DNA of 64,000 bases from DASXKD01 sp963806145 (lineage in GTDB: Bacteria; Actinomycetota; Actinomycetes; Streptosporangiales; Streptosporangiaceae): positions 62,001 through 126,000 of the forward strand of contig CAWDXD010000038.1 in NCBI GenBank assembly GCA_963806145.1. The letters run 5' to 3'. The notes beneath the pieces are model-generated. The model worked only from the letters and a program-made list of their open reading frames with translations, had not been told where the DNA came from and did not search any database. The position numbers were made by a program, and so were the translations under genes. This document shows, piece by piece, positions 1-9,122 of this stretch (position 1 is the first letter of the stretch; each line of letters starts with the position of its first letter).

Positions 1-329
1 GACGAGTTGTTATGGGCCCGCGTGTGCCGTCACTAGCCACCGCTCGCGATCAGTACAGAACGGCGGGACTGCGCGCGATTATCAACCTGGCTTCGCGAAG
101 TTGGCCGCCCCTTTTATGGTCCAACGTGCGAGTGGCCGCGCCGTATGTTTATGCATCGGCGTCCTCGGGGCGAACGTCCTCATTTGCCGCGCCGGGTGCG
201 GGTTCCGCTGCCTTTGCGGCACGGGGGTCAGGCGCAGTGAGCCCTTTTCGTCCTGATCTTGGGGCGGCCGCCTGCTTGGGCTGATCACGGCGGCGTGTTG
301 GCTTGGGGGGAGGTGAAACCCATGATTGA
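1..329. other. No gene recognised; left edge of window
   Basis: I see no supported gene here. The stretch ends in the upstream part of a decayed transposase. Positions 140-155 carry a 16-base word (GCCGTATGTTTATGCA) that recurs exactly, in inverted orientation, at 11349-11364. Confidence 0.5.
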
Positions 330-900
330 TGAAGCGATCACCGCAATCACCTTCGTCCGCCGTGGCCGTGCTGGCAGCCCGCGCCCCGAAGCTGCCCGCG
401 GCGCTGGCAGCGGCGAAGGCCGGGCATGCGTTCGTGGTCATCGACGGCACCCTTATCCCGATCGGCCGCCTCGCTGCTGACCGGCCCTTCTACTCCGGCA
501 AGCACCGCCGCCATGGCATGAACCTGCAGGTCATCTCCAGCTCTGAGGGTGAGATCTTGTGGGTCTCTGGGCCGCTGCCGGGGCGCTGCTCACGACCTGA
601 CCTGCGCGCGGATCTGGGGCATTATCCGTGGGCTGGCGGCCGCCGCGTTGATCGTGCCGGCGGACAAGGGTTACCCCGGGCGCTGGTGAGCACGCGCGCA
701 CTCCCTGCCGGGGCCGGAACAAGCCCGCCACCCAGAAAGCCGCCAACTCCGCCTGCGCCAGGCTGCGCACCCCCGGCGAACGCGCCGACGCCTAGCTCAA
801 GACCTGGCACATCTTGCGCAAACTCCGCTGCTGCCCCTGGCGGCCCGGGGAGCTGGCCAAGGCCATTCACGTCCTTCGGGCCCGCGAGGCGGACCGATGA
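330..900 (+). pseudogene. Decayed IS5-family-like DDE transposase
   Basis: The translation shows blocks typical of IS5-group DDE transposases as seen in actinomycetes: VVIDGTLIPI, then DRPFYSGKHRRHGMNLQVI (429-540), HDLTCARIWGIIRGL, ADKGYPG, GRNKPATQKAANSA, and KTWHILRKLRCCPW near the end. These blocks lie in three different frames: the first changes near 575-590, the second near 679, and an in-frame amber codon sits at 793-795 before the natural-looking stop at 898-900. No full-length reading frame and no clear amino-terminal HTH domain remain, so it cannot make an active enzyme. I did not find convincing terminal inverted repeats. The family call is from remembered motif patterns; the broken state is read directly. 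Confidence 0.75.
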
Positions 901-1092
901 ACGGGGGGTTCCTTGCCGCCGAGTGCGCGGAGTTCGCCCGTTTGCAGTAGACGGTGCGCCCTGTCATGCTCAGGGCTGCGAGTGGTGTCCCGCCTCCTCT
1001 TGCGGCTGTTTCGCCGATGCCAGCGGGCCGCCTGTCCCGGTCACGGGACCGGCCGGGCCTGCGGGCTGTCCAAGGGGGGGAGGTGGCAGCCG

Positions 1093-2250
1093 GTGCGCAT
1101 GCCCCAGTTCGCCACGCGTTCGGTCAAGGTTCTCGCCGTCCCGCTACTGCTGGCGGGGGTGGCCGCCGGGGTCGCGCCCGCGGTGCCGGCCGCAGCCGGG
1201 GCCAGATCTCAGGACGTGGCCGCATCCTTCCCCTTTCAGGGCGAGTTTCACGGCGTGGCGGCCACCTCTGCTGGCGACGCCTGGGCTGTCGGCCTTGGCC
1301 CCGTCGCAGCCGGCGACACCCATACCGAGCGCTGGAACGGCACGGCGTGGAAATGGGTGCCGACTCCGGGACTGAACGCGGGCGGCCTCCTCGAAGGCGT
1401 GGCGGCCACCTCCGCCAGCAACGCCTGGGCTGTCGGCTTGGCCGGGAACCTGTCCCTGATCGCCCACTGGAACGGCAGCGCGTGGAAGCAGGTGCCCAGC
1501 CCGAGCCCGAGCCCCTCTGGAGCCAGCGACGTCCTTTACGGCGTGGCGGCCACCTCCGCCAGCAACGCCTGGGCCGTCGGCGACACCGAGTTCGCCAGCG
1601 CCAAGACGCTGATCCTGCACTGGAACGGCACCGCGTGGACGCGGGTACCCAGCCCGAGCCCGGGGTTCAACAGCGTCCTCTACGGCGTGGTCGCCATCTC
1701 CGCAAGCAACGTCTGGGCCGTCGGCTACGCCCAGAACGCGACCTTGATCCTGCACTGGGACGGCACCGCGTGGACGCGGGTGCCCAGCCCGAACCCTGGA
1801 AGCGAAGGCAGCTCCCTCTTCGGCGTGGCAGCCACCTCCGCCAGCAACGCGTGGGCGGTCGGCACCACCCACAACGGGGTGAATGGCGACAAGACCGTGA
1901 TCCTGCAATGGAATGGCACCGCGTGGAAGCAGGTGCCCAGCCCGAACGGATCCCTCGACCTCAACGGGCTCTCCGGCGTAGCGGCCACCTCCGCCAGCAA
2001 CGCCTGGGCGGTCGGCTACACCGACGGCAATGGGCTCGGCGACACCCTGATCCTGCAGTGGAACGGCACCGCGTGGAAGCGGGTGCCCAGCCCGAGCCCC
2101 GGAGACGACGCAGCCATCAACGGCGTGACCGCCACATCCGCCAGCAACGCCTGGGCGGTCGGCACCTTCGGCCTCGCCGGCGACGTCTGGATTCTGCGCT
2201 GGAACGGCACCGCCTGGAAGGCCGTCCCGACAGCCCCCACGCCGCCGTGA
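1093..2250 (+). CDS. Secreted seven-repeat beta-propeller-like protein
   Basis: Protein of about 385 residues. GTG at 1093 (or ATG at 1099) is chosen because a strong GGGGGGGAGGTGG purine tract lies just upstream and translation from there gives a signal peptide (basic start, hydrophobic core, Ala-rich cleavage region, about residues 1-38). The mature part consists of seven tandem units of about 45-55 residues, each with a GVAATSASNAWAVG block followed by HWNGTAWKRVPSPSPG. The regular Trp spacing and seven copies suggest a beta-propeller or similar extracellular repeat fold; this is inference. There is no catalytic motif and no anchor I can see. It stands alone on its strand, so its partner is unknown; an extracellular binding role is the most that can be said. 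Confidence 0.8.
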   Translation: MRMPQFATRSVKVLAVPLLLAGVAAGVAPAVPAAAGARSQDVAASFPFQGEFHGVAATSAGDAWAVGLGPVAAGDTHTERWNGTAWKWVPTPGLNAGGLLEGVAATSASNAWAVGLAGNLSLIAHWNGSAWKQVPSPSPSPSGASDVLYGVAATSASNAWAVGDTEFASAKTLILHWNGTAWTRVPSPSPGFNSVLYGVVAISASNVWAVGYAQNATLILHWDGTAWTRVPSPNPGSEGSSLFGVAATSASNAWAVGTTHNGVNGDKTVILQWNGTAWKQVPSPNGSLDLNGLSGVAATSASNAWAVGYTDGNGLGDTLILQWNGTAWKRVPSPSPGDDAAINGVTATSASNAWAVGTFGLAGDVWILRWNGTAWKAVPTAPTPP

Positions 2251-2460
2251 AAGACCTCATAACCTGGGCGAGTCCTGACGCCACCGGGTCTTAACGGACA
2301 AGCGCTGTGCGGCGTTCTGCAGCAGGCCAGCCCTGCCGAATCGGGCGCGCAGCCATCGATTGATGCATCAGCCGACGACGAGTACATATCGCCGTGCCCG
2401 CAGAGCTTCGGAGGCCCGGGCCAGGCTCTCGCGGGGTAGCTGGTCCCCCGGCAAGGCCTA

Positions 2461-3195
2461 TCAGTAGTTGTCGAGCAGTTGACGGATCCAACCGCTCGAT
2501 GCGGCGGCCTCGACGGTCTTGCCCTTTGCGTCGAGATCGGTACGGCTCGCACCGTGTTCTAGTAGCAATGCGATGATCCGGTGCTGTTCCTCCTTGGCCG
2601 CTTCCGACCCAGAGTTGCTCTTGCCCGTATTTTGGACAGCCAGGTGGAGGGGGGTCGAACCGCTCTTGTTCATCAGCAGCGGATCGGCACCACGGTCGAT
2701 GAGGGCGCTGACCGCGGCCGAGCTCCGGGTCCTTACGGCTCGATGCAGCGGCGCTACACCGCTCTTGTCGATCGCGTCCGGGTCGGCGCCAGCAGCGATG
2801 AGGTAAAAGATCACCTCGCGCTGCGCATTCGAATCCAAGTAGTCCGCGCCCGTGCGTCCATCTGCGGCGTAGTGGAGCGGTTCGGCTCCCCTTCGGTTGC
2901 GGGCGCGAACCGGAGCGCCTTGTGCGACGAGCGTCTCGGCGAGTCCACGGTGATAGGCGGCGCCGGCGACATGCAGGGCCGTGTCGCCCGTGTAGACGTG
3001 GTGACGAATCGGGATAAGGAAGCAGGGGCGGGGATCTTGGCGGGTCGCTCCGACCCGAAGCGGGCAGGTGGCCAAGCCAGGTGTTTGATCGAGCATTCGC
3101 GTGACCCCGACGTCGTCTCGGGAGGCGATCGCAGCGAAGAGCGCAAGCAGCGCACCGTCGTCGAACTCGCCGGGTCCCCGACCTGCCTTCGTCAC
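2461..3195 (-). CDS. Ankyrin repeat protein
   Basis: Protein of 244 residues starting at a GTG (3195) with no strong ribosome binding site. The middle and end contain ankyrin repeats with recognisable TALHVAG, AEPLHYAADGRTG, VAPLHRAV and TPLHLAV cores and the hallmark helix residues (LVAQGAPV, LIAAGADP, LIDRGADP, LLEHGASR). About five repeats fill almost the whole chain; no signal peptide or membrane segment is visible, so it should be cytoplasmic and act through protein binding. The carboxyl end (WIRQLLDNY) lies directly against the stop. It has no operon partner: the neighbours on this strand are gene remnants. Bacterial ankyrin proteins often accompany enzymes or toxins, but nothing here identifies a target. 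Confidence 0.85.
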   Translation of the reverse strand: MTKAGRGPGEFDDGALLALFAAIASRDDVGVTRMLDQTPGLATCPLRVGATRQDPRPCFLIPIRHHVYTGDTALHVAGAAYHRGLAETLVAQGAPVRARNRRGAEPLHYAADGRTGADYLDSNAQREVIFYLIAAGADPDAIDKSGVAPLHRAVRTRSSAAVSALIDRGADPLLMNKSGSTPLHLAVQNTGKSNSGSEAAKEEQHRIIALLLEHGASRTDLDAKGKTVEAAASSGWIRQLLDNY

Positions 3196-3579
3196 GAATA
3201 CAGCTTGCCCGTTCTGTCGTCACCATGGGCCGCATCGCCAAGCGCCAGTCACGCGCATGACGGCGGTTCCGGATCTCCGCGCTTGCTGCGCAGCCTCATT
3301 CCCGGGACCTCTATCCGGCTCGTTCGCGTGCGTTCTTATGATCGGCCCGACCGCTCAATCGTGACGGTTCTGCCCGGCACGTCGATGTGAACTCTCGCTC
3401 GCGAGAGCTGGAGGTGCGCTCCCCGCCAAGGGCGATCGAGCCCAGGCATCGTGATCAGCGGGCCGTTCACCGAGTCGCTCGGAAAGTCATTCGAGACGCT
3501 GGCTCGTCAGAGCGTCCGCCGAGCGAACCACGATCTGGCCGGGCGCGTTCAGCCGAACTGAACCACCAGAGCCTTCGTC
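3196..3579. other. Intergenic, no gene seen; small hairpin
   Basis: No supported coding sequence. A perfect 7-bp inverted repeat, CTCTCGC (3392-3398) and GCGAGAG (3401-3407) with a two-base loop, is the only structure I noticed. Confidence 0.4.
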
Positions 3580-3770
3580 CTAATCCTGGGCAGCGAGTAG
3601 CAGCGTGGCGAGCGGCTCGAGGGTGGCCATGAGCTCATCGAGCTCGTCCGGCTCGAGGCTCTCGTAGGGCCTCGCCGCGAGGTCGTCGGTGAGCGCCTCG
3701 ACCCGCTGTTTGACGGCGCGGCCCGGTTCGCTCAGCCAAACCGTCATCCCCGATCAGGCCGCGATCGCGG
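3580..3770 (-). pseudogene. Remnant of a MarR/SalK-like (SCO6745-type) protein, carboxyl end
   Basis: Reading towards the stop at 3580-3582 gives EPGRAVKQRVEALTDDLAAR followed by YESLEPDELDELMATLEPLA, which resembles the carboxyl-terminal helices of the actinomycete SCO6745/SalK-like wing-helix-related family. Just upstream the matching text (RDRGLIGDDGLAE) is in another frame, so a frameshift lies near 3735. Nothing resembling the amino-terminal two thirds is present. The family name is tentative; the helical, acidic carboxyl-terminal pattern and the frame break are visible. Confidence 0.5.
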
Positions 3771-3976
3771 CGCGCGCCGATCATGCATCCAGGCGCTCTA
3801 CCAGGACATTTGCCAAACCGCCAGAGCCAGCGAAGCCGGCCAGTCAAGGAGTCAAACATCGCTGAGCCACCTCGGCCCTGCACGGCACCCGGCAACTGCG
3901 AACCGACGGGACACCAACCCCGCGCACCGGCGCACCGCAAGCCGCTTCGGCATCGATGTGGCGCGCCGGGGAACAT

Positions 3977-4230
3977 CTAGAGCGGTGCGTGGTCGGCGTT
4001 CGCCGGGATCACGGGCTTGCACGCATCGGTGGAGCTCTTGGCCTCCGCCGTCGCATCGGCGAAGCGGCGCGGTCGCACGGCGTCGCCGATGATCGTGTGC
4101 GCTACCCCGAGCGCGTTGAGTTGCGCGCTGAGGGTCAGGTCAGGTTCACCGCCGTTCCAGGTGACGAGATGGTCAGCGACGGTTGATCGGCCCGGCTCGC
4201 CGAAGATGCCCTCGAGACGGACGTGGCCAT
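3977..4230 (-). pseudogene. Remnant of a flavin oxidoreductase (2,4-dienoyl-CoA reductase type), carboxyl end
   Basis: The minus-strand frame ending at the stop 3977-3979 reads LVTWNGGEPDLTLSAQLNAL then GVAHTIIGDAVRPRRFADAT. The IIGDAVRPRR(F/I)xDA block is the usual carboxyl-terminal FAD/NAD(P)-binding signature of old-yellow-enzyme/dienoyl-CoA reductase fusions, where the next residues are normally EGYRxA; here the text diverges after ATAEAK. No amino-terminal TIM barrel or iron-sulfur motif is found upstream, so about 90% of such a gene is missing. It sits beside another remnant (3580-3770), marking a decayed interval. Confidence 0.5.
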
Positions 4231-4591
4231 TGTCGCCACCGGCGAGCCGGACCGCTCCACGATCTCTACGCCGGCGTCGGCGATGGTCCGCGCTCGACCA
4301 GCTCTGGGCCGGGTAAGCCCGGGCCCGGCGCAGGGCAACCGGACGCTAGGCCTGCCCGGTGCCCCCCGGCAGACGGCCCCTCACTGAAACTCCAAGCATT
4401 CCGTCTGAATGGCCACCGGCCTGGCTGATGAGCGTGACTGCGATGAGGAGGCGCTGCCCGCGTACCAGTCCGGTGGCAAGCGCCCGCTTCGTGCCGAGGT
4501 CTGATCGATCGTCAACTGTCCGATACCGGAAGGCCAACGCGTAACAGATGACGGCGCCGGGTCACGCAGCCCGCTCGGGCATACTCGTCAT

Positions 4592-5887
4592 GTGGCCGTT
4601 CCAGTCGTCGTCATCGGCGCCGGCGTGGTGGGGTGCAGCGTCGCGTTCGCCGCCAGCCGCGCCGGTCTGCCGGTCACGCTGGTCGAGGCGGCGTCCGGCC
4701 CCGGCCAGGGCTCAACCAGCGCGTCCTCGGCCATCGTGCGCATGCATTACTCGACGTTCGAGGGAGTGGCCCTAGCCTGGGAAGCCAAACAGACATGGGA
4801 GCAGTGGGGCGAACACCTCGGCCACGTCGACCCAACCGCGATGGCACGGTACGTCCCGACCGGCGCACTCGTCCTGGACAGCCCGTCGTTCGACAGTGCC
4901 CGCGTGCTAGCCCTCTACGACCAGCTCGGGATCCCTTACGAGCTGCTCGGCCCGGCGCAGCTGCGCGACCGCTTCTCGTACCTGTCGGCCGACCGCTTCT
5001 ACCCGCCCCGGCTGCCCGACGATCCGCAGTTCTGGAACGACCCGGTCGGCGAGCTCGGTGGCTTCTACACACCTGACGGTGGCTTCGTCGACGACCCGCA
5101 GCTTGCCACGCACAACCTTTGGGCCGCGGCCTCGGCGCTGGGAGCGGGGTCGGTGTTCGGCCGCACCGTCATGTCCGTCAACCGAGACGCGAATGGCGTC
5201 TGCGGCGTCACGCTCAACGACGGTCGTAGTATCGCGGCGCGTGTAGTGGTCAACGCGGCAGGGCCGTACTCTGCCGCGGTGAATCGGATGGCAGGCGTCG
5301 GGGCCGACTTCGGGGTCACGACCCGGCCACTGCGCCAGGAGGTACACGTCCTGGACGGGCCGCCGGAACTCGCCGGGAAGCTCGGGCCCGCCGTCAGTGA
5401 TGCCGACCTCGGTGCGTACTTCCGCTTTCTGCCCGGCGGCCAGTTGCTCGTCGGCAGCATGGAACCCGAGTGCGATCCGCTCGACTGGCTCGACGACCCG
5501 CAGCGCCTCGACGAGCGGGCCAGCGTCGCAGTCTACGAACGGCAGTCGCTGCGGCTCGCACGCCGCTTCCCGAGCGTCCGGGTGCCCACCCGCCCGCGCG
5601 GCGTTGCCGCCCTATACGACGTGACCGATGACTGGATCCCGATCTACGACGGCACCGATCTGCCCGGCTTCTTCGTGGCGATCGGGACGAGCGGCAACCA
5701 GTTCAAGAATGCGCCGGTGATCGGCCTGCTCATGCTCGCGCTGATCAAGAACTGGCTGGACGGCGGTGACCACGACACGCGCCCGGTGCAGTGGGTGGCG
5801 CCGCACACCGGATCAATCTTGAACCTGGAGCACTACTCGCGGCGGCGCACCCCAACTCAGGGCAGCAGCCACTCCGTACTCGGCTGA
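4592..5887 (+). CDS. FAD-dependent amine/amino-acid oxidoreductase (DAO family)
   Basis: Protein of 431 residues starting at GTG 4592. The dinucleotide-binding loop VIGAGVVG is at residues 7-14, followed by ETLV-type acidic strand end (LVEAASGPG) and the SxASSAIVRMHYST segment seen in sarcosine oxidase/DadA-like enzymes. A second conserved stretch, ALYDVTDDWIPIYDG...FFVAIGTSGNQFKNAP near residues 330-375, is the carboxyl-terminal FAD-contacting part of the DAO fold. A CATACT box 6 nt before the GTG hints at a leaderless message. It likely oxidises a secondary or tertiary amine or amino acid in the cytoplasm; the substrate is unknown. The dimethylglycine-type genes at 13.6-17.8 kb make an N-methyl amine attractive, but there is no operon link. 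Confidence is high for the fold and low for the substrate. Confidence 0.85.
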   Translation: MAVPVVVIGAGVVGCSVAFAASRAGLPVTLVEAASGPGQGSTSASSAIVRMHYSTFEGVALAWEAKQTWEQWGEHLGHVDPTAMARYVPTGALVLDSPSFDSARVLALYDQLGIPYELLGPAQLRDRFSYLSADRFYPPRLPDDPQFWNDPVGELGGFYTPDGGFVDDPQLATHNLWAAASALGAGSVFGRTVMSVNRDANGVCGVTLNDGRSIAARVVVNAAGPYSAAVNRMAGVGADFGVTTRPLRQEVHVLDGPPELAGKLGPAVSDADLGAYFRFLPGGQLLVGSMEPECDPLDWLDDPQRLDERASVAVYERQSLRLARRFPSVRVPTRPRGVAALYDVTDDWIPIYDGTDLPGFFVAIGTSGNQFKNAPVIGLLMLALIKNWLDGGDHDTRPVQWVAPHTGSILNLEHYSRRRTPTQGSSHSVLG

Positions 5888-5902
5888 GCGGCCTCGCTCA
5901 GC
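5883..5902 (+). terminator. Hairpin over the stop codon, terminator-like
   Basis: GCTGAGC (5883-5889) and GCTCAGC (5896-5902) form a perfect 7-bp stem with a 6-base loop overlapping the stop of the FAD oxidoreductase. There is no T-tract, as is common for actinomycete terminators. Confidence 0.45.
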
Positions 5903-6217
5903 TCCACAATCAGACGACCTTCCGGGCGCGTGAGCGGCCCGACGAGTAGCCAGCCCGGGCCGCGGGGTTGCGGCCGCCTGCGCGAGCGGGGTGTCCCAGA
6001 AGGACGGCGACGACCCGCCACGGCCCGCACGACGAGCGCGGCGCAGCCTGGCGGCGACGGAGAGGCTGGAAGAGAATGCGCGCCGACCCGCCGATATGCT
6101 CGCCTTTTCGAAGTCCTGGTATTACGTGTGCTCGCATGCAGAATCGGTCGTTCTGTGTCCGGAAAGCATCAGATCACTGGCTACGGCAGCTTTAAGCATG
6201 AGTTCGGGGCAGGTGGC
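5903..6217. other. Intergenic between convergent genes, no gene seen
   Basis: Short open frames exist on both strands but none has a recognisable domain, a good ribosome binding site or consistent codon usage. I see nothing in it beyond GC-rich filler and a somewhat AT-richer part at 6090-6200. Confidence 0.4.
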
Positions 6218-8914
6218 TTACCGCTCCGGGGCCGGGGCCAGATTGTCTTGCCTGAACTGGAGGAGGGTTTCCTGGACCCGGAGGGCGGCGGGGGCTGCGA
6301 TGCGCTGGTAGATGGCCAGGGCCTGCCGCAGGCAGGCGGTGCCTTCGCTGGCGTGGCCGTCGCGGAGATGGCTGTGGCCGATGCCTTCCAGAGCGCGTGC
6401 TTCCTCCGGTGGGGCGCCGAGTTCGCGGGCGATGGCCAGCGCCTGGGCGTGGTGCCGGCGGGCCTGCCGGCTGGCCGCGGTCCGGGACGATAGCTCGCCG
6501 AGGCAGTTCAGCGTTTCGGCCTGGCCGAGCCGGTCGCCGGCGTCGCGGAGCAGCTCGAGGGCCTGCTGGTGGCCGGCGGCAGCGGCCGGGTAGTCGCCGG
6601 TCAGCTGCTGCACGAGACCGGCTTCGTTGAGCGCATAGGCCTGACTGGTGCGCTGGCGGAGGTCACGGAACTGCTCGAGGGCCTGCTGGCTGCTGGCGGC
6701 GGCGGACCGGTAGTCACCGGTCAGCCGCTGCACCGCGGCGAGCTCGGCCAGAACGTCGGCCTGCTGGTGGCGGTCGCCGAGGTCACGGAAGAGCGCCAGG
6801 GCCTGCGGCAAGGAGGCGGCGGCGGCGGGGTAGTCGCCGGTCAGCCGCTGCACCATACCCAGACGCAGGAGGGCATCGGCCTGGCCAGACCGATAACCAG
6901 TGTCGCGGTAGAGCTCTAGTGCCTGCCGGTGGCAGGCGGCGGCGGCCGGGTAGTCCCCGGTACAGAGGTGCACGGTGCCTAGGCAGTGGAGGGCGTCGCC
7001 TTGCCCGCGCCGGTGGCCAAGGTCACCGAACAGCTCCAGTGCCTGGCGTAGTTCGGCGGCGGCGGCCGGGTAGTCGCCGGTGCCACCGTGCAGGAAGCCG
7101 ATCATGGTGTGGGCCTCTGCCTGCCCGGCCCGGTCGCCGAGGTCGCGGTACAGCTGCAAGGCCCGGGTCGCGCTGACGGCGGCGGCCCGGGTGTCCTCGG
7201 TCATGGCTTGCATGGGGCTCAGCATCATAAGAGCGTGGGCCTGGCCGGCCCGGTCACCGGCCTGAAGGGCGGCGTCCAGCGCGGCCTGGTGCAGGACGAG
7301 ACCCTGATCCCAGTAACCCCGGGTCTGCAGGAAACCGTCCATCGCGGCGGGGATCGACATGGCGTACAAGGGCCGCGCGGTGGCGGCCGCATAGCCGACT
7401 GCCGCCTGCAGGTTGGCGCGCTCGGCCTCCAGCCATGCGGCTGCCTGCTGTGGCGTGGATATCGGCGGCGCGCTGGCCGCCGGGCGGCCGGGCGGCGGAA
7501 GCCCTTCGGGATTCGTCGGTGAGGGGATGTGCTGGCCGGCGGCCCATGCGGTGTGCAGGTAGTAGTCCAGCAGCAGGGTGGCCGCGGCGTCCCGGGCGGC
7601 CGGGTCGTCGGCGGCGGCCAGGGTCTGGGCGTGCTCGCGGATCAGGTCATGGAACCGGTACCGGCCGGAGGCGGGCTGGGTGATCAGGTGCTGGTCGTAG
7701 AGGGCTTCCAGGTGCCGGCGGGCCTGGCCGGGCGTGGTGCCGTTGAGCGCGGCGGTGGCGTAGGCGTCGATGTCGGCGCCGGGGTGCAGTCCCAGCCGGC
7801 GGAACAGCCGCCGCTGAGCTGCGGTCAGATCCCGGTAGGACAGGCCGAACGCGGCGGCGACCGACAGGTTCTCGGCCGTCATCAGCTCCAGCCGCTGTTT
7901 CGCCGCGGCCAGCTCGGCGGCCAGGCCCGCGGTGGTCCAGGCCGGGTGGTGGGCCAGCTGGCGGCCCAGCATCCCGATCGCCAGCGGCAGGTACCCGCAC
8001 AGCCGGGTAATCTCAGCGGCCCCGGCATCCCCCGGCCCGAGGTCCAGGCGGCTGGCCAGGCGGGCCAGCAACGCCGCGGCCTCCTCCGGGGCCAGGGTGT
8101 CCAGGCTGAGCACCGCGGCGTCCTCCAGCGCCGCCAGCCGCCGCCGACTGGTGACCAGCACCAGGCACCCGGCACTGCCGGGCAGCAGCGGGCCCACTTG
8201 CTCATGCCCAGCCGCGTCATCGAGCACCAAAAGAATCTTCTTGCCCGCCAGGTGATCACGCCAGCATCCCGCACGCGCGTCCAGCCCTGCCGGGATCGCC
8301 TGGGCGGCGACCCCGGCCGCCAGCAGCAAGCTGGCCAGCGCATCGGCCGGGTCCACCGGCCGCTGCCCGGGGGTGTGACCGTGCAGCGGCAAAAACAACT
8401 GCCCATCGGGGAACCGCCCGGCCAGCTGGTGCGCCGCGTGCACCGCCAGGGTGGTCTTGCCAATCCCGGCCATCCCGCCGATCGCGTGGATCGACACCAC
8501 CCCGCCGCCCGCGGCCGCCGCCCACTGAGCCATCAGCTGCCCGAGTTCGGCCTGGCGGCCGGTGAAGGCCGCGATGTCTCCCGGCAGCGTCCGGCTGGCC
8601 GCCGCCGCCGATCCCCCCGCCCCAGGTGCTTCGGCAGCGGCCGCCAGGACATCGCTGGCCGGCCCGCGGCCCCGGGCTGCGGCTACGAACAGCTCACGCC
8701 TGCGCCCGTCCAGGCCCAGCGCCCCGGCCAGCAGCACCGCGGTGTCCTTGCGGGCAGTGGCGTTGATGCCGCGCTCCAGGTCACTGACCGCCCGCTGGCT
8801 CACCCGCGCGGCCTCGGCCAGCTCGTCCTGGGTCAGCCCGGCCTGATCCCGCAGCTGCCGTAACAGCCCGCCGAACCTCAGCCCGGCCCGCCCGGTCACC
8901 GGCCCATCGACCAC
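6218..8914 (-). CDS. XRE / NB-ARC / TPR STAND-type regulator
   Basis: Protein of 898 residues from a GTG at 8914. Residues about 12-75 form an XRE helix-turn-helix (LTQDELAEAARVSQRAVSDLERG). A GGMAGIGKTT P-loop at 146-155, the VLDDAAG Walker B-like strand and the LVTSRRRLAAL sensor region define an NB-ARC ATPase. From about residue 560 to the end there are repeated 40-residue TPR units (ALELYRDxGxRxGQAxAL...LTGDYPAAAA). This is the architecture of actinomycete STAND regulators related to AfsR but with XRE in place of the SARP domain: ligand or kinase input at the TPRs, ATP-driven oligomerisation, DNA binding at the amino end. The first small gene on the opposite strand (9123) lies 208 bp away, and its promoter carries 11-bp tandem repeats, so a regulatory link is likely. 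The TPR repeats are also near-repeats at DNA level. Confidence 0.9.
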   Translation of the reverse strand: MVDGPVTGRAGLRFGGLLRQLRDQAGLTQDELAEAARVSQRAVSDLERGINATARKDTAVLLAGALGLDGRRRELFVAAARGRGPASDVLAAAAEAPGAGGSAAAASRTLPGDIAAFTGRQAELGQLMAQWAAAAGGGVVSIHAIGGMAGIGKTTLAVHAAHQLAGRFPDGQLFLPLHGHTPGQRPVDPADALASLLLAAGVAAQAIPAGLDARAGCWRDHLAGKKILLVLDDAAGHEQVGPLLPGSAGCLVLVTSRRRLAALEDAAVLSLDTLAPEEAAALLARLASRLDLGPGDAGAAEITRLCGYLPLAIGMLGRQLAHHPAWTTAGLAAELAAAKQRLELMTAENLSVAAAFGLSYRDLTAAQRRLFRRLGLHPGADIDAYATAALNGTTPGQARRHLEALYDQHLITQPASGRYRFHDLIREHAQTLAAADDPAARDAAATLLLDYYLHTAWAAGQHIPSPTNPEGLPPPGRPAASAPPISTPQQAAAWLEAERANLQAAVGYAAATARPLYAMSIPAAMDGFLQTRGYWDQGLVLHQAALDAALQAGDRAGQAHALMMLSPMQAMTEDTRAAAVSATRALQLYRDLGDRAGQAEAHTMIGFLHGGTGDYPAAAAELRQALELFGDLGHRRGQGDALHCLGTVHLCTGDYPAAAACHRQALELYRDTGYRSGQADALLRLGMVQRLTGDYPAAAASLPQALALFRDLGDRHQQADVLAELAAVQRLTGDYRSAAASSQQALEQFRDLRQRTSQAYALNEAGLVQQLTGDYPAAAAGHQQALELLRDAGDRLGQAETLNCLGELSSRTAASRQARRHHAQALAIARELGAPPEEARALEGIGHSHLRDGHASEGTACLRQALAIYQRIAAPAALRVQETLLQFRQDNLAPAPER

Positions 8915-9004
8915 AGCCCCTTGCCCCTTCCGCCCGCCCGGCGCCAGCCCCCACCCGGTACCAGCGCACCCACGGCCTCACCACACAGCCTAATCCCGTG
9001 CCCC

Positions 9005-9049
9005 TCCTGTGCCTGTCCTGTGCCTGTCCTGTGCGCGGCTACGTATGGT
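9005..9049 (+). promoter_or_regulatory. Three 11-bp tandem repeats plus -10 box
   Basis: TCCTGTGCCTG occurs at 9005-9015 and 9016-9026, and TCCTGTGCGCG at 9027-9037: three head-to-tail 11-bp units. Six bases later TATGGT (9044-9049) is a plausible -10. Direct repeats with an 11-bp period just upstream of -10 are the known layout for SARP/AfsR-like activators of the OmpR-fold kind. It drives the small gene at 9123. Which protein binds here is inference. Confidence 0.55.
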
Positions 9050-9122
9050 GACCGCCCGCCCCGCCCGGTGACAGTGGAACACGACAACCAGCACGCCACC
9101 GCCGGGAAAGGAGATGACCGCC

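Noticed and set aside
2251..2460. Possible terminator or small gene between the propeller and ankyrin genes
   Set aside because: No convincing stem and no frame with a start signal; convergent genes simply end here.
6219..7300. DNA-level repeats of about 120 bases, considered as a tandem-repeat locus
   Set aside because: They are the TPR-coding units of the regulator, diverged as expected for protein repeats.
7529..8863. 444-codon plus-strand frame opposite the STAND regulator
   Set aside because: No domain and no ribosome binding site; it is the antisense of NB-ARC coding sequence.
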